Source: Chiua virens (lineage: Eukaryota > Basidiomycota > Agaricomycetes > Boletales > Boletaceae). Taken from it: 64,000 bases of DNA. This document shows, piece by piece, positions 35,631 through 45,093 of this stretch. The stretch spans positions 62,001-126,000 of the forward strand of contig JAHNUO010000048.1 of NCBI GenBank assembly GCA_019787685.1, written 5' to 3'. How positions within the stretch are numbered: the first letter of the stretch is position 1; each line of letters starts with the position of its first letter. Both the position numbers and the translations under genes were made by a program. Under the pieces are notes generated by a model, which saw only the letters and a list, made by a program, of their open reading frames with translations, was not told where the DNA came from and made no database searches.

Positions 35631-36675
35631 GAGAGCGTCAGGCTGGGGATGTAGGCGGTTGATGTTAATGTTGATGTCGCTATGAAGACAGACTTGGAGG
35701 TGATGGGGATGGAGAGATTGTGGATATATGGAAGGTGGTACTGGGAAGGGGATGAAAATTTTGGAGGAGGGGAATAAAAAATTTTGAGTGGGATGGGCAA
35801 AGGGAAGGATGAAAGGCGGACAGGAACAGGGACAACAATTTACAAAGGAAGGTTAGGCTAGGGTCGAGGGTGAAGGACGGGATCGGGATGGAGAGGAGGT
35901 CGGGCGTTGAAATTGAAATAAATCGAAATCGAGATCGAGGGTCAATAGCATAGGTGTACTGAGGACGTACGAAACATCATGATCTATTATATTTTGGGCG
36001 GTAAAGAAGGATGAAACTCGAAGGGAAGGACTCACTGGCACAGGCAGAGCCTGAAGTAAGTGTGTGGGTGCACGTGCATGGGTTTGTTTCTGAGAAGAGA
36101 AGGTGGAAGGGACGTATTGAACTCACGGCAACGAAGGAACTTACTAGTGGATGGTGCCGGACAAGGTAGAGGAGACGATGCAAAGGGATAAGATTGATGG
36201 ATCGATTTGTGACGTTACAGGACAACGGACGGAATGGGTTGAAAAGATAATAATTGGAACTTGGAACTTGGAACTTGTGAAAAACGGAAAGAGTGGGACA
36301 AAAACACACGTTATGCATGAAGGACTCGGAAGCTGAGGACTTGGGACAGGGGGAGGAGGGTGAAGCTTTCACAAAATGAATGTGATCGATTCGATTGCTT
36401 GGAAAAGACGACAATGCGATATGGACAGGAGGACATGGACATTATCATCATCGCGTGATATACAGAACGGGAGTGGGAACATGATAGATCAGGTAGAAGT
36501 ACATGATACAACACGAAATTCTGGAGGTGGCGGCAGAAATTGGGATCGGGATGGAACAAAAAGAGAGGAATGGCATGGAATGATGACGGAAGTGGGGAGT
36601 GGCACATACATACAAACTCTCGCTTTTGCTTTTGCTTTTGCTTTTGCTTTTCTCTCTCTCCCCCTCATGGCATAG
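35631..36675. other. Spacer between the ParB-like gene and the giant-protein gene
   Basis: No convincing exon. It should hold the promoter of the giant-protein gene (- strand). No palindrome copy is found in this spacer, unlike the other flanks of the cassette. A CTTTTG hexamer run at about 36625-36652 lies next to the 3' end of the ParB-like gene. Confidence 0.4.
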
Positions 36676-39600
36676 AATAGCCCTCCTCGACACGATCAAT
36701 GTTGATATCATGCATGTCGATGTCAGGTTGCTGGGGGTGCTGCTGGCGAGAACGAGGGATGGGAGCAATAGGAGCAGGGGTGGAGGTAGAGGGAGCTGTG
36801 CGAGGAGGGTCTTGATCTTGATGGATAGTACGGGGACGTTTCTTCTGTGGAGGACGACGGGGAGCTGCAAAGGACGAGAAGAGAAGAAGATAAGCAAGGA
36901 GAGGAGAGAAGAGAAGAGAAAAGTTGAAGGAGAGGATCGGACGCACGGGATGTGGGCATAGAGTCGATGGACTTGGGCTTGTTGCGCTTGTTGGAGGACA
37001 TTGTGGGACTCGGATCGTGAGAGTCATCAAGCTTTTCGTTGCCCATGCCGTTGCTCTCAGACTGGAAAAGAGCTTGAATACCGTCGTCGTCGGTATGCAT
37101 ATTGACGATGTCCGCGGTGATGCCTGCCAGCAACATATGTGAATATTTGATTCGGTCAATGATGAATGAATAATGGTGGACAGACGAGGAGAAAAGAGTT
37201 GAGAAAAAAGAAAAAAGAAAGAACGTACTCTGCACCGAACGTTCTACGAGCGGAATACCTGAAATGGAATGTTACGTTAGAGTCATGAGGACAGGAGGAT
37301 AAGACGGGTAGGGAACAGGGAGGATTGAATGCGTGGAAACGAACGATACGTATCATATATTGTATCATACGGCGAATGAAGGAATGTTGTAAGTGTGTTT
37401 TGAAAAATGGCAAAAGGGTATTAAAAAAACCCGCAAATCGACAACATTGTCAAAATGCGGGGAAACAAACCATACGATATGAAGGAAGGGAACAAGGAGG
37501 GGTTGTAAAGGGGTCAAAAAACCCGCAAATCGACAATGTTGTCAAAATGCGGGAAATAGAAGGGTGTGACAGAAGGATACGTATTGACAACATGTGAATA
37601 GAATGGCGTTTTCCCGCAAATCGACAACGTGGTCGAAATGCGGGAATCTAGACATGTCTAAAACAGGTCACGTACCTTCGTCGTTGTCAATGGGCTGTGT
37701 CCTCACGAGACCACCACTGGCTGTGTCGATATCTTTCCAGTACATGGACTCGTCGTCGTCATCGTTGGTGTCGTTGTTGTCGTCAAGGGCAGACGGATGG
37801 ATGGGCACTGGCATGTGACCACTGGCAGGATTGTCGAGAGGGACCATGATGGCTGCTGGATTCGCTTGAGTAAAAGGAGGTACGAGAACGGTTGTAGAGA
37901 GAGGATCTTCGTGCATCGTATCTAGCATATGATGAGACGAGATTAGATCAGATGAATGAGACATGATGCTGGTGCATGGTAGAAGGTGGACGTGCGTACC
38001 GATGCCAGTGGTGTCGTCCGCGTTGTCGTTGCCGCCAGTCGGAAGAGAGACCCCCAACGCTTCAATGAGTTCCTCGATGCGTTCGCGTGTTTTCGACGGG
38101 GGGAACAAGAATGTCGTCCATTTGTGCTTCAAATCGAGTTTGTCGTCGGCGTCCTGTTCATTGTCAATCACGTCTTCGTCGTCTTCGTCATCTTCGTCTT
38201 GGCGCTGCTTGAATTCGAATTCGAACCGATCTTGGTTTGGCATATGGGAAACGTTGACGTCGAGGGACATGTTGAATGATTTCTCGCGATGTTCGTAGGC
38301 ACTTTCAGTGAGTATCTGGTGACGACGACTCGGTCAATCAGAACAGAACAGAAACAGAGGACTCGTGTGGGACGAACCTTGACGATCTCACGCAAAGGAG
38401 CATCGAGCTCTGCACGGACGGCACGAGACTTGGACGGCGTGTCCTTTCTGGACTCCGATCCAAGAGGCCAGGCGGGGGGGCACGACTGAAGCGCATTGAT
38501 GACCTTCTTTATGGAGTCGTAGTCCTTCTTCCTGGTCGCGATCCGGATGTTGCGCCTGTTCTCCTCGACGCTGTCGAAGACGACGTCCTTGAGCTTCATG
38601 GTGTCGACGTCGATGCCGTCGGGCCAGTGGATGATGTAGCGCAGGTCATCGTCCTCGTCATCGTCCACGATGCCACGTGACTTGGAGGGGTCGGTGTGCA
38701 TAGAGAGTGCGATCTCCAGAGCTGAACGCATGAATGCAGACGCACTGTTTGCCTCATGAAGGAGTCGGCGCCGGTAGTCATTGATGATGCAGAACTCGAC
38801 GATGGCGGAGCAGATGGTCTCTCTGCGAGAGCGGGCCTCGCTGTTTCCAGAGGGTGATCCCCATGCGGCAGTGTGGTAGTTGAGGATGGTCAGGGTACGG
38901 TACATGGGACTGGCGGACGGCGGTTGGACGTGTATCTTGCGCGACCAGCGTTTGCCCCATTCGACGGCACGTTGATCTGGGATGCCATCCCTGAAGACCT
39001 GCTTGATTGCGGCCTTGAGTGCATCGTCGACAACGCCAATCTCCTTGTTGATCTCGACGAGTTCGGGTTGGGCTGGCGCGTGCGTGGGAACGGACGAGTT
39101 TCGAAAAGGAAAGCGTACTCACGTGCGTCGCTGCTTTCAAGTTGTTGCGCCGTCGTGCTCTTGCTTTGCGCGCCGCCCTTACGTCTCGTGGTGATCTTTG
39201 TTTCCCCCTCGAGGAGCATGAATTCTTTGACATGTTTTGCAGAGTCTGGTCTCAAGGGCATGTCGATCTTGGACAGTTCGTCCTCCATGCGCAGCAACGC
39301 AGGGAAGTTTCGGACGAGAGACCATACGAGCTATCGATGAAAGGTAAATGAATGGAATGATTCGTACGCTATCGGTTGTGATGTGATGCGATGTGATGCT
39401 CACCGTGTTCATCGACAGCAGGGAATGGTTGCGCCTCAAGTCTGGATGAGACGTGATCGCACGTATCATGTCGGCGCTCGCAGAGCCGATCTTCCATCGC
39501 CCACCGATGACCCTTTGGTTGTATACGAGGGGGCTGAACCAAGAGGATATCTATGGATTGGTCGTGAGTGATCAGTAGTTATCCTATTGTTCTCGTCGAC

Positions 39601-41638
39601 AGAAGAAGGCCTGAAACCCCGCATTTCGACAACATTGTCGAAATGCGGGAAAACGTGCACACGAACGCATGACGTGTCACTGTGCAGTCGACGATGGAGA
39701 CGCTTGAAACCCCGCATTTCGACAACGTTGTCGAAATGCGGGAAAATGGATGTTAGAGCCCACCATCTGCATCCAAGGATCTCAGACACGCACGTCCGTT
39801 TCCCAGTCGAAACGTGCATATAATCCCCCATCATCATTCATGACAATTGTTTGATCGTTTGCTCACCTCTACCATCGCAGATGGCACCCGCTTCAACTGT
39901 CTCGCCAACGCATGCCACACCCCGACGGACATGAATGGTAGTCCGTGCGGCGTGAGCGCCGTATATTCGATGTTCAGAACCAGACGTGCTTTCGACGCGC
40001 ATGTCTCCCAGGCCGTGGTCACGTCCTTGTCCGCGTCAGTGAGTCGTCCTTTGGTGCTCTTGTACGTTGTCTCCATCGTCTCGATCACGTCCATCACATA
40101 GTCTCGATACGCGTTCATCCACACCTCGGATCGCGTCCCAAAATGACGCCAGACGTTCTCCTTGTCCAGCGTCTTCCGGTACACCTTGTCAATCGCCCCT
40201 CGCAACTCGTCGCTGATCACGCTCGCCATCGGTGTCTCCGATCTGAGATTTCTCAATTGTACGTTCAGGTACTTGTCCGCGTCTTCTTTTTCTTGATCTG
40301 TGATCGTTGGGTCTTCCAGCAGCGCCATCGTCTTCCTTACCTTCTCTCCATCCCAGCTGGCACACGTGTTGAAACACAGACGGAGACGATCCTCAAGAGA
40401 TACAACCAGCGTCGCTAGCATCTGTCGAGGAACACGTTTGTTCTCTCTTCACAATAGACCGTATCATGTCACTCACCCCTCCATACTCCGATATCAGATC
40501 ACTCGTCAGTCTCGTGATCTTGAATATGTCCGAGTGCGTGTAGTGCGTGTTCGACGTCCCTGCGATCTTCTCTAAAAGCCGCCACACGTATTCTTGCTGC
40601 AACAGCATCCGGATCTTGTACCCAGCCTTTTGAGAACGAAGTCCGGACTCGATCGTCACGTCCGTCCACTGTTTATCTTGCGATTGCATCAATTTGAACA
40701 GTTGAATCACACCCTCCTCTGCGGTTTCCGCATAGCTGTACAGTCGCTGGTTTGTCGACAAGTGCAACCCAATCGAGTCCGTCATTTTCCCTGTCGTGAG
40801 TCCGCGTTTGCATTCAGATTCGTTCATGTCACCTCACGTCAGTCCCGTATCACGCACCCATGTCATATATAGCAACTATCCACATCCCTCCCGTCTTGAT
40901 TTCCGCCCGGATCGTGTCCACATCGCCGCGCGCCTCTTGCAGTCTCGCATCCTCTTGTGCTATCTCGCCTTTGTCTGCAAGAACTTGAAGATCCTTCCGG
41001 AGACTTTCCCGCGTCTTCAGTGCGTCCTTCTTTGCTTCCACCCATCGACTCAAAACGTGTTGTCGATGTCTGCCGCCAGCCGCTCTGATCGACGGCCCAA
41101 ACACAGTGCGTATTGGCCTCTTGTCCTCGTGGATCTCCGTCTTCACATCGTCACCTTTCAATTTCAGCTCTGGAAGTCCCTCGCCGACTCGACCCATCTC
41201 TGTTCGTGACAACATTTGTGTCGTCAACGGCGTTTCGATCGAGTCACGATCGATGATCAGGTTGATCGCGTTGTCGTATTCGAAACGTCGCAGGCCATTG
41301 CACACGAACGAGTCCATAAGACTCTTCGATTCGTCGTCGTTCAACCGACGATCGTTGTAAAACCCAAACGCCAGATTGCGTTCGATGAGGTCGGTGCGTG
41401 CGTACCCAATTAAAAATTCCCTCGCCTTCTCCTCCAGGTCATAATACTCATCCATGTACTTATCAATCCCCATCGTTCTACGGGTGCCAGCCTGAGTCCC
41501 TGCATGTTGACTCCCTCCTTGAGCACCAGTGCCAGCATCTTTGGCGGTACGATCGGCCATGGGAACGTCTTCCTCGATCCCTTCGTCTCCCTTCTTGCCC
41601 TTTCGGTTCGTTTTCGACTGGGCTTGTCGTGGTGGCAT
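36676..41638 (-). CDS. ParB/sulfiredoxin-like domain protein of the palindrome cassette (about 1,200 residues)
   Basis: Start ATG at 41636-41638 (MPPRQAQSKTNRKGKKGDEG). About 11 exons end in NIDRVEEGYSMP at 36676. Residues 85-290 resemble the ParB N-terminal fold: NDRRLNDDESKSLMDSF (95-111), AINLIID (124-130), then the signature-like GGRHRQHVLSRW (188-199), MWIVAIYDMGKMTD (252-265) and STNQRLYSYAETAEEG (272-287). These mirror ParB's G-x-R-R and E-N-x-Q-R boxes. The exon joined at 40864/40796 continues that block in frame. The rest is helical and uncharacterised (WMNAYRDYVMDVIETMETTY, VIGGRWKIGSASADMIRAIT, YHTAAWGSPSGNSEARSRRE, KWTTFLFPPSKTRERIEELI) with an acidic, low-complexity C-terminus. 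Palindrome clusters P3 and P4 lie within its introns (about 39552-39872 and 37259-37677) and P2 lies just upstream of its start. I see no clear helix-turn-helix. Nucleotide binding or DNA binding is inference from fold resemblance. Confidence 0.6.
37430..37644. repeat. Palindrome cluster P4: three copies (37430-37461, 37522-37553, 37613-37644)
   Basis: All three share a variant left arm CCCGCAAATCGACAA; right arms are TTGTCAAAATGCGGG in the first two and GGTCGAAATGCGGG in the third. Starts are 92 and 91 bp apart. The intervening sequence differs between copies. The cluster lies inside a predicted intron of the ParB-like gene. Confidence 0.9.
39618..39742. repeat. Palindrome cluster P3: two copies (39618-39649, 39711-39742)
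   Basis: The second copy is a perfect 32-nt palindrome, CCCGCATTTCGACAAC followed by its exact reverse complement. The first differs only in the central pair. Starts are 93 bp apart. Both are preceded by GAAAC and followed by GAAAA. They lie in the intron between the exon ending VPSAMVE and the exon starting ISSWFSPLV. Confidence 0.95.
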
Positions 41639-41865
41639 GTAGAGTGTGTTTGTATCTAGAGCGTCGTTTGTTTTTGTGTGTGTGTCCGTTTAGAGCGTCT
41701 GAGCTGTATCTCAAATTGGTCGGCACATAATATTATATATACATGCATTTACAATTCATGTCACGTGCCCATGAGTTATCATTCCCTTATATAAGATTCA
41801 ATGTGCATGATCAACGTTCATATTGTCTACTGATGTGACCGACATGACACACATACCCCTCATTT

Positions 41866-41990
41866 CCCGCATTTCAACAACATTGTTGAAATGCGGGAAA
41901 TGACAGGTATGAATCAGTATGGATGTCATAAGATCTGCTTGTTAAAATGTCTTGATTTCCCGCATTTCGACATCACTGTTCGAATGCGGC
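41866..41990. repeat. Palindrome cluster P2: two copies (41866-41897, 41959-41990)
   Basis: The first copy has a paired compensating change: CAACAA in the left arm and TTGTTG in the right, so complementarity is kept. The second is degraded in its right arm. Starts are 93 bp apart. They lie between the ParB-like gene start (41638) and the RING gene end (about 42235). Confidence 0.9.
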
Positions 41991-42234
41991 AAATCACACG
42001 TACTGATCCTCTCATTCTGCACAATCTGTACACAGTTCACACTACTTACACATACGTTCTCTAGCCTACTCCATCATCATGACTTCAAGCTCTTCAATAT
42101 TCAACTGAGTCCGACTCGCTACACTTCACATCTCTTATCACATCAACACGGTCCTTTACAACTCTTCCCTGCCAAAGGTACGTCTATACATCCTTCGTGT
42201 TTTGATTTTACACAGATCGTCACACACACCCTCA

Positions 42235-43860
42235 GCTTGATGGTCCTGCAATACCACCGTCCCCTTCTGATACCTCGGTGTCTGTCAATTCAACCACGTC
42301 CTCCATCCAAGTCTCTCTCGCCCTCACCCTTGCCCTTGCCATCTCGCCATCTCTCTCTGCACCCTCTGCAGTCATCCGTTCAGGAGACGCATCTCGTCGT
42401 CGCATCACAACCCGTGGTCGTGGTCGCGCTCGTGTGCTACTCTCTACATGTCGACCATCCATTCGGTTTGTCGTCTGTACCCCTCCTTCCTCCGGCGAGT
42501 TGATCTGCTGCGTCTGTGTCTCTTCTTCTACAAGTGCCTCAGGTAGCCTGTACGTCCCATCTCTTCTCTTCTTCATCACAAACATCTTCCCACTTTCCAC
42601 CAGATCCCTGCTCGTCTTCGTTCTCCAATACTGTTCAAATCGATCCACCATCTCTCCACTCGTCCTTGCACACATTCTCCCTTAAGTACCTCACTCACTT
42701 CCATCACCACACATAGTATTCACTCACCTTGACATTTTCTGGTACCATTCCAGCATACTCCCTTTTTCTCTCCATCGGTCTCGCATCTCCCCATCCTCGT
42801 CCCATTCTCCTGCTTCTCCTAGCCATTCATCCACTCCACCCATCATCCTCACTCCTTCCCTCATCACCCACTCAATCATGCTTCCCATCCGGTTGTCTCG
42901 TCGGAATGGTAGGCTCCCTTCCATCTTCCTCTCTTGCAATTCAGGTATCCGCCCCATCTTGAATCGGCATATCGGACACTGGAACACTCGTTTCGTCCGA
43001 TCCTCGTACGTATTCCCCTTCTCTTTCTTGTACCACGCTAGCCATGTCTTCACCATACACCCGCCGCAAAATACATGCAGGCATGCTGCACGCACAGGCG
43101 TGCTCCTACATCGTCCAAGTTCAATTCATGTCAGTCCTCTTCTCTCTTTTCCTTCAAAGTCGTTACTCACAGTATCTCCATGCATCTGCAATCCAGTCCC
43201 AACATGTACGTCAGCTCTCAGTTCTCCTCTTCGCTCTCCTTCACTCACATTTCACACATCAGATGTCCCCTCGTCAATCCATCGATCATCGTCGCTCCCC
43301 CCCACTCTTTCATCATCTCTCTTGTCGTCCCCATCTCCATCTTCTCGTACGTTCCTTTCCTCCACTCACCGTCCTCAGGCTTCTCCTTTCCAGCCATCAT
43401 CTCCAACTCCAGCGCCTTCATCTTCCACACCTCTTTCTCCCTTCTATCTTCTTCCCTCTTCTCTTCCAACTCCTGTATCATCCCCATCAATCGTGCGTTC
43501 TCTCTCTCCATCCTATATCTCTCGTTCTCATCCGCACTCGCTTTCATCTTTCCCTTCTCTCCACCCTTCCTTTCATTACTCACTTTTATACCTCCCTGTC
43601 CATCCTTCATCTCAACGTCACCCACACCACATTCAACCTCATCATCATGGTCCTTCATCTCTCCCCCCATCTCCACCTGTTCCATCAACACATCCTCTGC
43701 CACAGCCGACCGTTCATCCACGCTCACTTTCCTTTCCTTTTAGTAACACAGTTGTCTCGTATATATATGTACAGATGTACTTACATGCTGTCTCATCCTC
43801 CAAATCAAAGAACAATCCAATTGTTTTTTCTTGTCGTTTGATGCTCCTGTAGAGTGACAT
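42235..43860 (-). CDS. RING-finger protein of the palindrome cassette
   Basis: Start ATG at 43858-43860 (MSLYRSIKRQEKTIGLFFDL). After an intron the acidic exon SVDERSAVAEDVLMEQVEMG leads into a coiled coil (NERYRMERENARLMGMIQEL). Splicing through two short introns gives MCEICMEILSTPVRAACLHV, FCGGCMVKTWLAWYKKEKGN and RVFQCPICRFKMGRIPE. That is a canonical C3HC4 RING: C-x2-C, x11, C-x-H, x2, C-x2-C, spacer, C-x2-C. The linker exon reads GSMIEWVMREGVRMMGGVDE, and the last exon (42235-42675) ends VVELTDTEVSEGDGGIAGPS. RING fingers of this type are E3 ubiquitin ligases, so the likely role is ubiquitylation of an unknown target. First gene of the three-gene cassette on the - strand. The final splice is uncertain. 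Confidence 0.75.
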
Positions 43861-44038
43861 TTGGGATTTGTTTGTCTGTTGTTGTTGTGTATACAATGTG
43901 GTGGTGAGAGTGAAAAAGAGGATATGCGCAACCTTCTCATTCTCTCCATTTTATATATGTCTCACATACATACAACTACATCATTATTACGTACATTATA
44001 TTTCATATCTTCATACCTTCTTGTAGATCATTCAATTT

Positions 44039-44251
44039 CCCGCATTTCGACAACCTTGTCGAAATGCGGGAAATTCTCAGCTATCTCATGTAGTATCAAC
44101 TTATAATTTGAATATATATTATCTCTAGCATTGTTTGGGTACACATACAGTACTTACTAGTATACTAGCATCATATATATTAATATTCACTTTATATTAT
44201 ACATCATAGTATCTTGTGTCCCGCATTTCAACAACATGGTCGAAATGCGGG
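44039..44251. repeat. Palindrome cluster P1: two copies (44039-44070, 44220-44251)
   Basis: Arm CCCGCATTTCGACAA with centre CC in the first; the second has CAACAA on the left and GGTCGAAATGCGGG on the right. Starts are 181 bp apart, close to twice the ~92-bp spacing of the other clusters. They lie upstream of the RING gene start in an AT-rich region. Confidence 0.9.
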
Positions 44252-44759
44252 AATATATATCATCTCAACAGTCAGTGCAGTAGCTTACACTCAATCAATA
44301 TATTGTCCGCATCATCAATATTTCATATTTGCGGTTGAATTTATATATGATTTGCTACTGGAACCCCAAGTCTAACCTAACAACATTAGGAAAATATGCT
44401 AAGATCGGGATGATCGATCTGTTCTCTCACGCTGTCAGATCTCATGGGAATTCTCTCACGGAGCGGCGTTCTCACGTCACGCAAGGTTTTGGTTTAATCT
44501 TAGGGCATTTAGGGTTTGTTTCTCACGCAACGGGGAACTCACGTCACATAGAGTTTCATCAATCTCCGATAAGGTTCGCTGTCAATAGACGGGAATCAAC
44601 TGTCACCGTTATCAAGATAGCGGGTATTAAAAACGCAGTCAGGGGCACAGGAGATAGAGCGGATCTACTGGAATATTTTTAGGTTTTGAGGTCCGTCCCG
44701 TTGTGTCTTATCATCGAATCAGCTTATCCCGCAAGTTGCCGAAATCACGGGTCTAAAGG
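44252..44759. other. Unrecognised interval upstream of the hammerhead candidate
   Basis: No gene recognised; one open frame at 44329-44682 (+) has no conserved motif. The word CTCACG recurs several times between 44425 and 44545 (TCTCACGCTG, CTCACGGAGC, CTCACGTCACG), giving weak internal repetition. It may be part of the element that carries the ribozyme. Confidence 0.35.
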
Positions 44760-44767
44760 TATATAAA
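44760..44767 (+). promoter_or_regulatory. TATA box upstream of the hammerhead candidate
   Basis: TATATAAA at 44760-44767 ends 36 nt before the 5' end of the candidate ribozyme (44804). A transcript starting 25-35 nt downstream of such a box would begin almost exactly at the ribozyme. Promoter activity is inferred from sequence and spacing only. Confidence 0.4.
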
Positions 44768-44803
44768 CCCCCGTGAGTCTATATGTTCAAATATACTATC
44801 AAG

Positions 44804-44872
44804 AATAGAGCCTGATGAGTACCTAACGAAACAGGGAGGTAAAGGGTGGTTCCCTTAACCTGTTGCTCTATT
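44804..44872 (+). ncRNA. Candidate type I hammerhead self-cleaving ribozyme
   Basis: Open-ended stem I is 8 perfect base pairs (AATAGAGC 44804-44811 with GCTCTATT 44865-44872). The conserved core CTGATGA is at 44812-44818. Stem II is short (GT/AC, 44819-44820 with 44826-44827, five-nt loop). The conserved GAA is at 44828-44830. Stem III is 5 pairs (ACAGG 44831-44835 with CCTGT 44859-44863), capped by a second helix AAGGG/CCCTT. T44864 then sits as the unpaired nucleotide before the predicted cleavage site, between 44864 and 44865. All invariant core positions of the hammerhead (RF00163-type) are present. The weak points are the 2-bp stem II and U rather than C at the cleavage site. Confidence 0.75.
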
Positions 44873-44925
44873 TCACTCGTCCTAGACATACTGGCCTAGT
44901 TGGTTTGGATTAAACTAACCTAACC

Positions 44926-45093
44926 ATGTTGAATATCATGCATGGGGAAGATTATTAGGGAACCTGCGCGCCCTGCGCGCATGGCGCGCAGCATGTTGAA
45001 TATCATGCATGGGGAAGATTATTAGGGAACCTGCGCGCCCTGCGCGCATGGCGCGCAGCATGTTGAATATCATGCATGGGGAAGATTATTAGG
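44926..45093. repeat. 67-bp tandem repeat, about 2.5 copies
   Basis: Units start at 44926, 44993 and 45060 (ATGTTGAATATCATGCATGG) and appear identical where compared. Each full unit holds a GC-only block with GCGCGCCCTGCGCGC and GGCGCGC that can fold on itself. The third copy ends after ATTATTAGGG. It begins 54 nt downstream of the hammerhead candidate. Confidence 0.95.

Noticed and set aside
30054..44251. CRISPR-like or lox-like interpretation of the palindromes
   Set aside because: The copies are scattered over 14 kb in introns and flanks with unequal gaps, not a repeat-spac­er array. The centre is itself palindromic and variable, so it gives no directionality as a lox-type spacer would. 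No tyrosine recombinase motif was seen in the three genes.
36676..44251. A true bacterial-type ParABS partition locus or recent transfer from bacteria
   Set aside because: The genes have many spliceosomal introns and fungal codon style, there is no ParA-like ATPase, and the palindrome is longer than and unlike parS. Only fold-level resemblance is claimed.
44891..44902. TGGCCTAGTTGG resembling a tRNA A box
   Set aside because: No B box or cloverleaf follows; the 67-bp tandem repeat begins directly after.
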